From: Actinomadura sp. NBRC 104412
GTDB lineage: Bacteria > Actinomycetota > Actinomycetes > Streptosporangiales > Streptosporangiaceae
Length of the DNA: 64,000 nucleotides
NCBI RefSeq assembly: GCF_030269515.1
Contig: NZ_BSTM01000005.1
Span: 164,357 to 228,356 of the forward strand
Reading direction: 5' to 3'
A model generated the notes under the pieces. That model had not been told where the DNA came from, searched no databases, and worked only from the letters and a program-made list of their open reading frames with translations. Each line of letters starts with the position of its first letter. Positions within the stretch are counted from its first letter, which is position 1. The translations under genes were made by a program, and so were the position numbers. This document shows positions 25,882 through 35,622 of the stretch, piece by piece.

Positions 25882-28173
25882 GCCGGTGGCGGTTCTGGTT
25901 ATGGCGATGTCTCCCTGCTGGTCGGTGCGGTGGACGCGGGTGCCCTGGTGGTTCAGGAGGGCGAGGGTGGCCGGGGACGGGTGGCCGTAGTCGTTCTCCT
26001 TGCCCACGGAGATGATCGAAATGGCGGGGCGGGCGGCGGCGAAGAAGGGGGCGGACTGGGAGCGTGAGCCGTGGTGGGGGACCTTGAGGACGTGGACGGG
26101 CGGGATGTTCGGGGAGAGCGCACGTTGGGCCTCCTCCTCGACGTCTCCGGCCAGGAGCGCGCTGAAGCCGGGCGCTCGGGCCACCAGGACGATGCTTGCG
26201 TTGTTGAGCAAGGTTCCGTCGTCGGACGCGGACAGGCGTGGGGCTGTTGGGGGCGGGGCCAGGACGGTGAGGGTGAGACTTCCGATGCTCCAGCGCTGGC
26301 CTGTCACCGCTGTGCGAACGGTGAGACCGAGCGTGTGCCGGGCCTCCCGGCCGAAGCTCGACGGCGTGACCAGCACGGTATGAATGACGCGGCCCTGTCG
26401 GACACCGGCGGTGCCTTCGATGTGGTCCGCGTGCGAGTGGGTCAGGACCAGCAAGGGGACCTTGCGTACGCCAAGGCGGTCCAGGCAGGCGTCGACGAGG
26501 GCGGGTTCGGGGCCGGCATCGACCACGACAGCGGACGCTCGCCCGGTGGCGAGAACCAGGGCGTCGCCCTGGCCGACGTCGCAGGCGACCATGGCCCAGT
26601 TCGGTGGTGGCCATCCGGGAGCGAACACGCGCAAGGCCACCACGGCGATGAGCACACCTGCCATGGCGGCGATGGCGATGAGACGCAGCCGGCGGGAGCG
26701 CAGGATGAGCACCGCCACGGCCGCCGCCAAGAGCAGGCTCACCGCGCCCAAGGCACCGCCCCGCCACGGGATGGTGGCGTATGGGAGGTCCGCTGCGGTG
26801 CGGGCGATGGCCGCGATCCAGCCCACGCAGAGTCCGGCAGGCCACGCCAGGAGCCGGGCCGGCGGCAGGGCCACCAGTGCGACCAGGGTGGCGAGCGCAC
26901 CGAGCAGGGTGGCCGGGGCGACGACCGGCGCCGCGAGGAGGTTCGCCGCGATGGCCACTACTCCCAACTCGCCCGACAGCATGACCAGCACCGGGGCGAC
27001 GGCGACCTGGGCCGCCGCGGTGACGGCGAGCGCATCGGCCAGGGGGCCGGGCATCCGGCGGCGCCACCTGTCTCTCCAGATGGGTGCCAGGACGAGCAAT
27101 CCGGCTGTGGCCAGCACGGAGAGCACGAACCCGTACGAGCGGGCCAGCGAGGGATCGATCAGCACCAGGGCCAGGACGGCGGCGGCGAGGGCGGGCAGGC
27201 CCTGGCGTTGCCGTCCGGTGACCAGTGCCAGCAGGCCGATCAGGCCCATGACCGCCGCCCGCAGCACGCTGGGCTCGGGCCGCGCCACCACCACGAACGC
27301 CAGCACGGCGGGGACCGCGACGAGGGGAGCCCGTACCCGACCGAGGCCGGCGAGCCGGCACAGCCCCAGCACCGCGCCGATGACGATCGCCAGGTTGGCT
27401 CCCGAGACCACCAGCAGATGCGTGAGGCCCGCCGTCTTGAAGTCCTCCGACAGGTCGGGGGTGAGGCGCGAGGTGTCCCCCACGACCATGCCGGGAAGCA
27501 CACCGCGCTGGTCGGGCGGCAGATGGTCGGTCGCCAGCCGAAGCCGGGCACGCACGGTCTCGGCCGCCCGCTGGACCGCCGACGGGCGGCCAAGGGAGAG
27601 CGGCGGGCCACGCACGAAGAGCACGGCCGCCAGTAGATTGGCCCGGCGAGGCGGAGCGAGACGGCCGCTCACCCGGGCCTTCTGGCTTGGCAGCAGTCCC
27701 AGCCACCGCCGGTCGTCCGCTATCAACAGGACGGGCACGCGCACCTGGAGGCGGCGTCCGCGCAGCAGGACGGCTTCGGCCCTCGCCCGTGCCAGGATGG
27801 TCGACCGTCCGGGCCGGACCACGGGCTGTGGGTCAGTGGTGAGAACGACCTCGACGACCGCGCGTTCCCGCGCCTCGGCGAGGTCGCGCACCGGCCCGGT
27901 ATCGACGGCGGAGACCCGCAAACCCGCGGCAAGGGATGTCGCCGCCACGCAAGCCAGCACCACGCCGACGAGCATCCGCCCCGAACGTCCCCGCTCGCTG
28001 TGGGATCGACCTTTGCGGGGGTTGAGGAGGAGCAGGGCGGCGGCCGTGGTGGTGGCGGCGATGGTGTAGGTGAGGGGTGGTGGGAGGCCGATGGTCAGGT
28101 AGGCGGACAGCCAGGTCGCCAGGGCTGGGGGGATGAGGCGGAGGTCGTGGCGCGGCGGTGGGTTTTGGTTCAT
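25858..28173 (-). CDS. comEC: ComEC/Rec2-family competence membrane protein
   Basis: A 771-aa polytopic membrane protein. Two N-terminal hydrophobic helices, then a DUF4131-like extracellular region, then the Competence domain with a run of about eight hydrophobic segments (residues about 240-520), then a metallo-beta-lactamase-like C-terminal domain containing VLTHSHADHIEG and LKVPHHGSRSQS. The family forms the inner-membrane channel for DNA uptake, and the C-terminal domain may degrade the non-transported strand. The start ATG overlaps the comEA stop (ATGA). Actinobacteria keep this gene although few are shown to be naturally competent. Complete in length. Confidence 0.9.
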   Translation of the reverse strand: MNQNPPPRHDLRLIPPALATWLSAYLTIGLPPPLTYTIAATTTAAALLLLNPRKGRSHSERGRSGRMLVGVVLACVAATSLAAGLRVSAVDTGPVRDLAEARERAVVEVVLTTDPQPVVRPGRSTILARARAEAVLLRGRRLQVRVPVLLIADDRRWLGLLPSQKARVSGRLAPPRRANLLAAVLFVRGPPLSLGRPSAVQRAAETVRARLRLATDHLPPDQRGVLPGMVVGDTSRLTPDLSEDFKTAGLTHLLVVSGANLAIVIGAVLGLCRLAGLGRVRAPLVAVPAVLAFVVVARPEPSVLRAAVMGLIGLLALVTGRQRQGLPALAAAVLALVLIDPSLARSYGFVLSVLATAGLLVLAPIWRDRWRRRMPGPLADALAVTAAAQVAVAPVLVMLSGELGVVAIAANLLAAPVVAPATLLGALATLVALVALPPARLLAWPAGLCVGWIAAIARTAADLPYATIPWRGGALGAVSLLLAAAVAVLILRSRRLRLIAIAAMAGVLIAVVALRVFAPGWPPPNWAMVACDVGQGDALVLATGRASAVVVDAGPEPALVDACLDRLGVRKVPLLVLTHSHADHIEGTAGVRQGRVIHTVLVTPSSFGREARHTLGLTVRTAVTGQRWSIGSLTLTVLAPPPTAPRLSASDDGTLLNNASIVLVARAPGFSALLAGDVEEEAQRALSPNIPPVHVLKVPHHGSRSQSAPFFAAARPAISIISVGKENDYGHPSPATLALLNHQGTRVHRTDQQGDIAITRTATGLSVVARR

Positions 28174-28964
28174 ACGCGGACCATCGATTTCAGGTCGTTG
28201 TAGCGCCGGGAGCCGATGCCGGAAACCTCCTGGAGTTGCTCTACGGAGCGGAAGGGGCCGTGCTGGGTGCGGTAGTCGATGATGCGCTGGGCCAGGACGG
28301 GGCCTACGCCGGGTAGCCGGTCCAGGTGGTCGGCCGTTGCCGTGTTGAGGTCCAAGGGGCCTGCCGTGCTCGTGGAGCCTGAGACGGACGGGGCCGAGGC
28401 TCCCCTGACGCCGACGGAGATCTGTTCGCCGTCGATGAGCTTGCGGGCCAGGTTGAGGGGGCCGGTACCGGTGCCGGGACGGGCTCCGCCGGCGGCTTTG
28501 ATCGCGTCCGCGACACGGGAGCCGGTGGGGAGGGTGACGATGCCGGGGCGTCTGACCTTGCCGTGGACGTGGACGACCACCGTGCCGCCCTGTGAGGGGG
28601 AAGGGGGCGCGGAGGAGGTGAGGGACGGGACTCCGGCTGGTGCCGGGACGGGCTGGGGGTCGGGGCGGGCCGCCCAGAAGTAGGCGCCGGCCATGAGTGA
28701 TGCCACCAGGCCGAAAAGGACGAGGACTCGGCCGCCCGCGATTCCCGGGTCGAGGCGTTCACGCAGGTGGGAGAGCTTGGGGTGATCTGCGAAGGTCCGT
28801 CCGGCGGGACGGTCGGAGTCTGCTCTGATATGGGCGTCAGAAGGAGATTTTTCAGTGTTTCTCGAAAAGAGCGGAGTGGGGGGTGAATGGCCGTTCTCCG
28901 CGGCCGGGCGCGGCCGTGCGGAAAGCACGCGGAGCCGGTCGGTCTCCCTGCCGTAACGCTTCAT
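28170..28964 (-). CDS. comEA: ComEA-family DNA-binding protein
   Basis: A 264-aa protein. A cytosolic N-terminus of about 85 residues is followed by one membrane helix (VLVLFGLVASLMAGAYFW), a Pro/Ser linker, an SLBB-type domain (VVVHVHGKVRRPGIVTLPTG) and a C-terminal helix-hairpin-helix pair (LDLNTATADHLDRLPGVGPV, VSGIGSRRYNDLK). It would sit at the outer face of the membrane and bind double-stranded DNA for ComEC, to which it is translationally coupled. The start could lie further downstream, since the first 70 residues are low in conservation. Confidence 0.9.
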   Translation of the reverse strand: MKRYGRETDRLRVLSARPRPAAENGHSPPTPLFSRNTEKSPSDAHIRADSDRPAGRTFADHPKLSHLRERLDPGIAGGRVLVLFGLVASLMAGAYFWAARPDPQPVPAPAGVPSLTSSAPPSPSQGGTVVVHVHGKVRRPGIVTLPTGSRVADAIKAAGGARPGTGTGPLNLARKLIDGEQISVGVRGASAPSVSGSTSTAGPLDLNTATADHLDRLPGVGPVLAQRIIDYRTQHGPFRSVEQLQEVSGIGSRRYNDLKSMVRV

Positions 28965-29031
28965 GCGTCCGACGTTAGGAAGGTGGATGTCCGGACGGTA
29001 GGCGCTTCCGGGACTGTGGATAACGTGCCGG

Positions 29032-29877
29032 TCAGAGGCGTGGGGCTACCACGACGCCTAGCATGCCGGGGCCTACGTGGGCGCCGATGACCGGGCCGAC
29101 CTCGCCGATGTGGAGGTCCCTGACGTTGGGGATGCGGTCGCGCAGTTCGTCGGCCAGGGCCTCGGCGCGGGCGGCCGCGGCCAGGTGCTGGACTCCCAGG
29201 TCGACCTCGCGGTCGGCCGCCTCCGAGACGGCGAGGTCGGCGAGCCTGGCCAGGGCGCGGGACGTGGTGCGCACCTTCTCGACCGGCGCGATCGCCCCGT
29301 CCTGGATGCCGAGCAGGGGCTTGACCATGAGCGCGGATCCCAGCAGCGTCGCGGCGGCGCCGATGCGCCCGCCGCGACGCAGGTGTTCCAGGGTGTGGAC
29401 GTAGAACAGCGAGCGCGAGAGCTCGGCACGGCGTTCCGCGGCGGCGACGACGTCCTCAGGGGAGGCGCCGTCGAGTGCCGCCTCGGCGGCGGAGAGCGCG
29501 GCGAAGCCCAGGCCGAGGCCGATGGTGCCGGAGTCGACGACGTGCACCGGTACGGGCGCGTCCTCCGCGGCGAGCCGGGCCGCCTCCAGCGTGCCGGAGA
29601 TGGCCGCGGAGAGGTGGACGGAGACGACGGCGGGCGCGCCCGCTCCAGCGGCCGCCTTGAACGCGTGCGCGAACCGTTCGGGGGACGGGCGGGACGTGGT
29701 GACGGGGCGCCATTCCTTCAGCGCCTGCGCCGCCTGCTCGGTGGTGACGTCGCCCTCGTCCCGTGTCTCACCGCCGATGGCGATCTGCAGGGGGACGATC
29801 GTGAGCCCGTGCCGTTCGACGAGGCTTGGGGGGAGGTACGCGCTGGAATCCGTGACAACCGCGACCGTGCTTCCCAT
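29032..29877 (-). CDS. DegV-family fatty-acid-binding protein
   Basis: A 281-aa DegV protein: VAVVTDSSAYLPPSL at the N-terminus, VTTSRPSPERF near residue 58, VVSVHLSAAISGTLEAA near 86, VVDSGTIGLGLGF, and a C-terminal HVGPGMLGVVV. The family binds fatty acids in a cleft and in Gram-positive bacteria supplies exogenous fatty acids to a fatty acid kinase; no FakA gene is visible here. It lies just upstream of comEA on the same strand with a 67-bp gap. The link between degV and the competence genes is positional only. Confidence 0.9.
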   Translation of the reverse strand: MGSTVAVVTDSSAYLPPSLVERHGLTIVPLQIAIGGETRDEGDVTTEQAAQALKEWRPVTTSRPSPERFAHAFKAAAGAGAPAVVSVHLSAAISGTLEAARLAAEDAPVPVHVVDSGTIGLGLGFAALSAAEAALDGASPEDVVAAAERRAELSRSLFYVHTLEHLRRGGRIGAAATLLGSALMVKPLLGIQDGAIAPVEKVRTTSRALARLADLAVSEAADREVDLGVQHLAAAARAEALADELRDRIPNVRDLHIGEVGPVIGAHVGPGMLGVVVAPRL

Positions 29878-29978
29878 AGCAGGAGACTACTCCGGCGCCG
29901 GGCCGCGAGGGTGACCATGATGTATCGCTGTGTAACAAGCCTGTGTAACGACCGGGTCCGGTCATCCCGAGGGGCGGG

Positions 29979-31193
29979 TCAGGGCTGGACGGGGACTCCG
30001 CCGCGCCACACCCGCAGGGCGCGCAGGCCGAACGCCCAGGCGAAGGCGCCCTCGTGGTCGGCGTCCCACAGGACGATGTCGGCGAGCATGCCGGGTGCGA
30101 GCGAGCCGCGGTCGCCGACGCGCAGGGCGGAGGCGCCGCCGAGGGTGGCGGCGCGCAGCGCCTCGGTGACGCTGAGGCCGAACATGGCGACCGACAGGCC
30201 GATCACGAGCGGCATGGACGTGATGCCGCACTGACCCGGGTTGTGGTCGGTGCCGAGCGCGACGGGCACGCCGCGGTCGAGCATGGCGCGGACCGGTGCG
30301 GGCGGACGGGCGCTGTTAAGCGCGCTGCCTGGGCACACGGTCGCGGTGACGCCGGCGTGCGCGAGCGCCTTGATGTCGTCCTCGTTGGCCTGGGTGAGCA
30401 GGTCGGCGGACGCGCAGCCCACTTCGGCGGCGACCTGGGCGGCGCCGATGCGCTCGTTGGCGCAGGCGTGCATGCGGGCCTTGAGCCCGGCGCGCTTGCC
30501 CGCCAGGAGGAGGGCGCGGGCCTCCTCGGCGGTGAAGTGGCCCTCGTCGCAGTAGACGTCGATGCTGTCGGCGCCCGCGACGGCCGCGTCACCGGCCCAC
30601 TGGCGGACGGCCTCGATGTAGTCGCGGCGGCGTCCGAAGAACTCGGGCGGCAGGATGTGCGCGGCCAGGAACGTGGCGTGGATCCTGGGCATGGACGGCT
30701 CGCCCTCGAGGGAGCGCAGCATGCGGATGTCGGCCAGCTCGCCGTCGCGGGTGAGGTGGTAGCCGGTCTTGGCCTCGACCGTGGTGGTGCCCGCGAGGAT
30801 CCACTGCCGGAGCCGTTCGCGGACGCCGTTGCACAGCGTCCAGGGGTCGGTGCCCCGGGTGACGGTCACCGTGGAGTTGACGCCGCCACCGGCCGCGGCG
30901 ATCGCGGAGTGGGACGAGCCGCTGGTGCGCATCGCCAGCTCGGCCCAGCGGTTGCCCGCGTACACCGGGTGCGAGTGCGCGTCGATCAGGCCGGGCGTGA
31001 CGAGCCCGCCGCCGAGGTTCTCCACGTGGTCGACGTCGACGATGTCGTCGATGATGCCGGGCACGCTCTGCGGCAGGTCGGAGGCGGGACCGGCCCACAC
31101 GATCCGGTCGTCGTGGATGAGCACGGCGGCGTTGCTGCAGACGTCGGTGCCCGTCCAGAGCCTGCCGATGTTCGTCAACAGCCGTACGGTCAT
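29979..31193 (-). CDS. hutI: Imidazolonepropionase (histidine degradation)
   Basis: A 404-aa amidohydrolase. Metal ligands appear in LIDAHSHPVYAGNRW near residue 70, YCDEGHFTAEEA, MHACANERIGAAQV and ALGTDHNPGQCGITSMPLVI. The set is characteristic of HutI, which opens imidazolone propionate to formiminoglutamate. No other hut gene is nearby: upstream is a poorly supported Pro-rich frame and downstream is degV. The ATG at 31193 lacks a clear ribosome site, so a GTG slightly upstream or coupled translation is possible. Confidence 0.87.
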   Translation of the reverse strand: MTVRLLTNIGRLWTGTDVCSNAAVLIHDDRIVWAGPASDLPQSVPGIIDDIVDVDHVENLGGGLVTPGLIDAHSHPVYAGNRWAELAMRTSGSSHSAIAAAGGGVNSTVTVTRGTDPWTLCNGVRERLRQWILAGTTTVEAKTGYHLTRDGELADIRMLRSLEGEPSMPRIHATFLAAHILPPEFFGRRRDYIEAVRQWAGDAAVAGADSIDVYCDEGHFTAEEARALLLAGKRAGLKARMHACANERIGAAQVAAEVGCASADLLTQANEDDIKALAHAGVTATVCPGSALNSARPPAPVRAMLDRGVPVALGTDHNPGQCGITSMPLVIGLSVAMFGLSVTEALRAATLGGASALRVGDRGSLAPGMLADIVLWDADHEGAFAWAFGLRALRVWRGGVPVQP

Positions 31194-31197
31194 AGGG

Positions 31198-31497
31198 TCA
31201 CCGGCCCGGGACGGTCGGCGCGCCCCAGGGCGCGGCACCGGACGGGACGGGAGTCGACGCGGGGGTGGCGTTCGTGGGCGTCACTGGGGCGGCGGGCGTC
31301 CACGCGGCAGGCGGGGTGGCACTTCCGGTGCTCCGCGGGGCGGTGGCCTGCGCCGATGCGGAGTGGAACGGGCCATTCATCGACCGGTGGGGCGGCGCGC
31401 TCGTGGTCGAGCGGCGGGGCGGGCCGGCCTCTCCCGGACCCGGACAAGCCATGGCGTGCGGGGGCGAGCCACCTGCGCTGGTGTACGGGTCTGCCAT
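31198..31497 (-). CDS. Possible Pro/Ala/Ser-rich disordered protein
   Basis: A 99-aa frame starting MADPYTSAGGSPPH with an AGGTGG-like ribosome site 8 nt before the ATG. Composition is almost entirely Pro, Ala, Ser and Thr, and no domain is visible. It ends 4 nt before the hutI start, which could mean coupled translation and would explain the missing ribosome site of hutI. It may equally be a chance frame in high-GC DNA. Confidence 0.25.
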   Translation of the reverse strand: MADPYTSAGGSPPHAMACPGPGEAGPPRRSTTSAPPHRSMNGPFHSASAQATAPRSTGSATPPAAWTPAAPVTPTNATPASTPVPSGAAPWGAPTVPGR

Positions 31498-32063
31498 GAC
31501 GTGGGCCACCTGCTCTCGTTCCGGAACGCCGACTGGGTGCCGGCGATTCACCGATGGAGGGTCTGGTGATCGCGTGATCACCAGGAGCAACGAGACCGGA
31601 GATATCGGTTTCGTCACGGTAGTGCACTGGCGGCCCGGCCGACAACCTCTGCTCGGCGAACGCGACCGCCACGGGAAAGGTTCCAGGGAGCCGATGGCGG
31701 GAGGCGGCCCGCGGTCGCACGTCCACGCTGGTCACCGAACTCCGGCAACCGGACAATGCCCGCACAATGCCAAATACTCCATGCAACAACCGGTCACCGT
31801 GCATCGCCGCCCTCGCCCCGCCCTGGTCCTATGACCGTACGGATTCCACGGGCGGCGTCAAGCGGAATGCAGAAGCTGTCACCGTTCGGCGACCACCATT
31901 CGCCATTTCCCCCGCCCGCTTACCCGTATTTGGGCGAGACGTAGGGCAGCCGTTGGCCAGCCCGAAAAGAGTCCGAGCACGCCGGGGCGAGTGTCCGATT
32001 CGCCCATATTGCCCTAGCACCATCACGCACAGTCACGACCAGCCGAGGGGAAGGACATGAGAA
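31498..32063. other. 566-bp region without a recognised gene
   Basis: The stretch is lower in GC between 31740 and 32040 than its surroundings. Short frames exist on both strands but have no motif and no good ribosome site. It lies downstream of hflX and upstream of hutI, so it should contain the hutI promoter. I see no further structure apart from the hairpin at 32064. Confidence 0.4.
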
Positions 32064-32120
32064 GGGGCGCCTTCCCGGCATTCCCGCCATGACGACGGGC
32101 CTGCCCAGGGAAGGCGCCCC
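32064..32120. terminator. 13-bp inverted repeat downstream of hflX
   Basis: GGGGCGCCTTCCC (32064-32076) and GGGAAGGCGCCCC (32108-32120) form a perfect 13-bp stem with a 31-nt loop. It lies 60 nt past the hflX stop. Position favours a terminator for hflX, but the loop is long and there is no U-tract on either side, so an RNA-stability or protein-binding element is possible. Confidence 0.55.
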
Positions 32121-32179
32121 TGCCCCGAAGCGAAGACCTGCGCAACCGGCTCACGCCCCCTCAAGGCGTGAGCGCGGCA

Positions 32180-33679
32180 TCAAGACGTCGAGGCCAGGCT
32201 TTCGTAGCGCTGGAGTTCCCCAGCCAGGTCATCCGGAACGCGGGCGTGCAGCAGGGTGCCCTCCGGCGTGTGCTCCTGCTTGAGGACCTCGCCGCGGTCG
32301 TGGACCTTGGCGACCAGATCGCCACGGTCGTACGGGACAAGGGCACGCAGTTCGCGCTGCAGCACGGGCAGGTCGGCCTCGATGGCGGCGCGGAGCCGCT
32401 CGATGCCGAAGCCCGTCCGGGCCGAGACGACCACGCTGTGCGGTTCGCGGAGCTGGAGCCGGGCGAGGGTGAGCTCGTCCGCCGCGTCCGCCTTGTTGAT
32501 CACGATGATCTCGGGGATCGTGTCCGCGCCGATCTCGCGCAGGACCTCCCGCACGGCGTCGATCTGCGCCTCGGGGTCGGGGTCGGAGCCGTCCACCACG
32601 TGCAGGATCAGGCCGGCGTCGCTGACCTCCTCCAGCGTGGACCGGAACGCCTCCACCAGCTGGTGCGGCAGGTGCCGGACGAATCCGACGGTGTCGGCCA
32701 GCGTGTAGGTGCGGCCGCCCGGCGTCTCGGCCCGCCGTACGGTCGGGTCGAGGGTGGCGAACAGCGCGTCCTCCACCAGGACGCCGGCGCCGGTGAGCCG
32801 GTTGAGCAGGGACGACTTGCCCGCGTTGGTGTAGCCGGCGATGGCCACGGCCGGGACCTGGTGGCGGCGGCGCTCGCCGCGCTTGGTGTCGCGGGCCTTG
32901 GACATCCCGTCGATCTGGCGGCGCAGCTTGGCCATCCGGGTGCGGATCCGGCGCCGGTCCAGCTCGATCTTGGTCTCGCCGGGGCCGCGCCCGCCGATGC
33001 CGACGCCGCCCGCGGCGCGCCCGCCGACCTGGCGGGACAGGTTGCCGCCCCAGCCGCGCAGCCTCGGCAGCAGGTAGTCGAGCTGGGCCAGCTCGACCTG
33101 GGCCTTGCCCTCGCGACTCTTGGCGTGCTGGGCGAAGATGTCGAGGATCAGCGCGGTCCGGTCGATCACCTTGACCTTGACGGTCTCCTCCAGGTGCCGG
33201 AGCTGGCTCGGGGTCAGCTCGCCGTCGCAGATGACGGTGTCGGCGCCGGTGGCGATGACGACGTCGCGCAGCTCCTCGACCTTGCCCGAGCCGATGTAGG
33301 TGGCCGGGTCGGGACGGCCGCGCCGCTGCACGAGGCCCTCCAGGACCTGCGAGCCGGCCGTCTCGGCGAGCAGGGCCAGCTCGCGCAGGGAGTTCTCGGC
33401 CATCTCGGCCGTGCCGTCGGTCCAGACGCCGACCAGGACGACGCGCTCCAGCCGGAGCGCGCGGTACTCGACCTCGGTGACGTCGGTCAGCTCGGTGGAC
33501 AGCCCCGCGACGCGGCGCAGGGCCCGGCGGTCCTCCAGGTCGAGTTCGCCGGTCAGCGGCTCGCGATCGGTGTCCGTGCCGGTGTCGATGTCGGTGTCGT
33601 ACACCTCGGCGGCCAGGGGTCCGTCCTCGGCCCTGTCGGTCATTCGAGGTTCGTGGTCTGCGGAAGAAGGATGAGTCAT
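32180..33679 (-). CDS. hflX: GTPase HflX
   Basis: About 499 aa from the ATG at 33679, which follows GAGG. The N-terminal HflX domain has LVGVWTDGT and GRPDPATYIGSGKVEEL. The glycine-rich linker GGRAAGGVGIGGRGPGETKI comes before the G domain, with G1 GYTNAGKSSLLNRL, G3 DTVGFVRHLP and G4 NKAD. HflX binds the large ribosomal subunit, splits stalled 70S ribosomes after stress, and rescues translation. In this genus a neighbour of recA/miaA genes is common but here it stands alone, divergent from malate synthase. An in-frame ATG at 33643 is a possible alternative start. Confidence 0.93.
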   Translation of the reverse strand: MTHPSSADHEPRMTDRAEDGPLAAEVYDTDIDTGTDTDREPLTGELDLEDRRALRRVAGLSTELTDVTEVEYRALRLERVVLVGVWTDGTAEMAENSLRELALLAETAGSQVLEGLVQRRGRPDPATYIGSGKVEELRDVVIATGADTVICDGELTPSQLRHLEETVKVKVIDRTALILDIFAQHAKSREGKAQVELAQLDYLLPRLRGWGGNLSRQVGGRAAGGVGIGGRGPGETKIELDRRRIRTRMAKLRRQIDGMSKARDTKRGERRRHQVPAVAIAGYTNAGKSSLLNRLTGAGVLVEDALFATLDPTVRRAETPGGRTYTLADTVGFVRHLPHQLVEAFRSTLEEVSDAGLILHVVDGSDPDPEAQIDAVREVLREIGADTIPEIIVINKADAADELTLARLQLREPHSVVVSARTGFGIERLRAAIEADLPVLQRELRALVPYDRGDLVAKVHDRGEVLKQEHTPEGTLLHARVPDDLAGELQRYESLASTS

Positions 33680-33947
33680 ATGTCCTCGGTAGAACGCCGC
33701 GGCGCCGCCGTGTCTTCCCCGAGATCGTCTCATGGCGGGCCCCGGAGGTCATGTGGGTTCTCCCTGAGACCTGCCCGGTGGCCCGCCCCGCCCGCCCTCG
33801 GCCGCCCGCCCCCGCGTGATCGAACGCGCCGTGAGGCCCATGACCTGCGTAATGGTTGCGGGACGGCGCGTGGGAAGACCTGGCCCGGGGGTGCTTTGAC
33901 CGGCATCACGGGCGGCAAGTAGCGTTCTTCACACAACAGAAGTGGAA

Positions 33948-33962
33948 TTTCGCGATACGAAA
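33948..33962. promoter_or_regulatory. IclR-like inverted repeat upstream of aceB
   Basis: TTTCG-CGATA-CGAAA is a perfect 5-bp inverted repeat with a 5-nt spacer ending 10 nt before the malate synthase start. IclR-family regulators that control glyoxylate genes bind similar TTTCGnnnnnCGAAA-like sites. Location over the ribosome-binding region suggests repression. No regulator gene is adjacent. Confidence 0.4.
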
Positions 33963-33972
33963 GGGCAGGCGG

Positions 33973-35574
33973 ATGGCTGCACAGGTCGAGGTCACCGGCA
34001 CTCCCGGCGATCGGTACGACGAGATCCTGACGCCCGAGGCGCTTGACCTGCTGGCGACGCTCCAGCGCGAGCTGGGCGGGCGCCGCGAGGAACTGCTGCG
34101 GGCCAGGGCGGAGCGGCAGGAGCGGCTCTCGGCGGGCGGCACGCTGGACTTCCTGCCCGAGACCGCCTCCGTCCGGGCGGACGAGAGCTGGCGGGTGGCG
34201 CCCCCGGCGCCCGGCCTGGAGGACAGGCGGGTGGAGATCACCGGCCCGACGGACCGGAAGATGACCATCAACGCGCTGAACTCGGGCGCCAAGGTGTGGC
34301 TGGCCGACTTCGAGGACGCCAACACCCCGCTGTGGGAGAACATGGTCGAGGGCCACCTCAACCTGATGGACGCGCTCGACCGCACCATCGACTTCACCGA
34401 CCCCAGGACCGGCAAGTCCTACGCGCTCAAGGACGACGAGGAGCTGGCGACCATCGTGGTCCGGCCGCGCGGCTGGCACATGGAGGAGAAGCACGTCCTG
34501 GTGGACGGCAAGCCCATGTCGGGGTCGCTGTTCGACTTCGGCCTGTACCTCTTCCACGGGGCGCGGCGGCAGATCGCCAAGGGCAAGGGCCCGTACTACT
34601 ACCTGCCGAAGATCGAGAGCCATCTGGAGGCGCGGCTCTGGAACGACGCGTTCAACCTGGCCCAGGACGCGCTGGGCATCCCGCGCGGCACCATCCGCGC
34701 CACCGTGCTGATCGAGACGATCCCGGCGGCGTTCGAGATGGAGGAGATCCTGTACGAGCTGCGCGAGCACTCCGCCGGGCTGAACGCGGGACGCTGGGAC
34801 TACCTGTTCTCGGTGATCAAGAAGTTCCGGGACCGCGGCGCCGACTTCGTCCTGCCCGAGCGCAACGCGATCACGATGACGGCGCCGTTCATGCGCGCGT
34901 ACACCGAGCTGCTGGTGCGGACGTGCCACAAGCGGGCCGCGCACGCGATCGGGGGGATGGCGGCGTTCATCCCGTCCCGCAGGGACCCGGAGGTCAACAA
35001 GGTCGCGCTGGAGAAGGTGCGGGCGGACAAGACGCGTGAGTCGAACGACGGGTTCGACGGGTCCTGGGTGGCGCATCCCGACCTGGTCCCGGTGTGCCGG
35101 GAGGTCTTCGACGGCGTCCTGGGCGACCGGCCCAACCAGCTCGACCGGCTCCGCGAGGACGTCTCGGTGTCGGCCGCCGACCTGCTGAACGTGTCCGCGA
35201 CGCCCGGCGAGATCACCGAGGCCGGGCTGCGCAACAACATCGACGTGGCGCTGCGCTACCTGGCGACCTGGCTGGACGGGGCGGGCGCCGTCGCGATCCA
35301 CAACCTGATGGAGGACGCGGCGACCGCGGAGATCTCCCGTTCCCAGGTGTGGCAGTGGATCTACAACGGGGTGGCGCTGAAGGAGGGCGAGAAGGTCACC
35401 AAGGAACTGGTGGAGCGCCTGATGGACGAGGAACTGGCCAAGATCCGCGCGGAGCTGGGCGGGGCGTTCAACGAGCGGCGCTACGACCAGGCGGTGGCGC
35501 TGTTCAAGGAGGTCACCCTGGCGGACGAGTACTCGGAGTTCCTGACCACCCCGGCGTACGAGCGGATGCCCTGA
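33973..35574 (+). CDS. aceB: Malate synthase A
   Basis: A 533-aa enzyme that condenses glyoxylate and acetyl-CoA to malate. Motifs: [14 protein letters not shown] near residue 113, [14 protein letters not shown] segment ([13 protein letters not shown]), [16 protein letters not shown] near 211, [20 protein letters not shown], and SVSAADLL. Catalytic Arg lies in the VRPRGWH motif and catalytic Asp in the late region. The start at 33973 gives the usual family length; the frame is open further upstream but without a ribosome site. It is followed 48 nt later by glcD, so glycolate-derived glyoxylate is probably its main substrate. Isocitrate lyase is not in the window. Confidence 0.95.
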   Translation: MAAQVEVTGTPGDRYDEILTPEALDLLATLQRELGGRREELLRARAERQERLSAGGTLDFLPETASVRADESWRVAPPAPGLEDRRVEITGPTDRKMTINALNSGAKVWLADFEDANTPLWENMVEGHLNLMDALDRTIDFTDPRTGKSYALKDDEELATIVVRPRGWHMEEKHVLVDGKPMSGSLFDFGLYLFHGARRQIAKGKGPYYYLPKIESHLEARLWNDAFNLAQDALGIPRGTIRATVLIETIPAAFEMEEILYELREHSAGLNAGRWDYLFSVIKKFRDRGADFVLPERNAITMTAPFMRAYTELLVRTCHKRAAHAIGGMAAFIPSRRDPEVNKVALEKVRADKTRESNDGFDGSWVAHPDLVPVCREVFDGVLGDRPNQLDRLREDVSVSAADLLNVSATPGEITEAGLRNNIDVALRYLATWLDGAGAVAIHNLMEDAATAEISRSQVWQWIYNGVALKEGEKVTKELVERLMDEELAKIRAELGGAFNERRYDQAVALFKEVTLADEYSEFLTTPAYERMP

Positions 35575-35622
35575 GAGGTGCGGGCGGCCGGCGCAATCTT
35601 GCGGTAGGGGGTGCGCGGGAGC

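Noticed and set aside
31265..31834. 189-aa plus-strand frame upstream of hutI
   Set aside because: No ribosome site, no recognisable motif, and it runs antisense to another unsupported Pro-rich frame. Left as intergenic.
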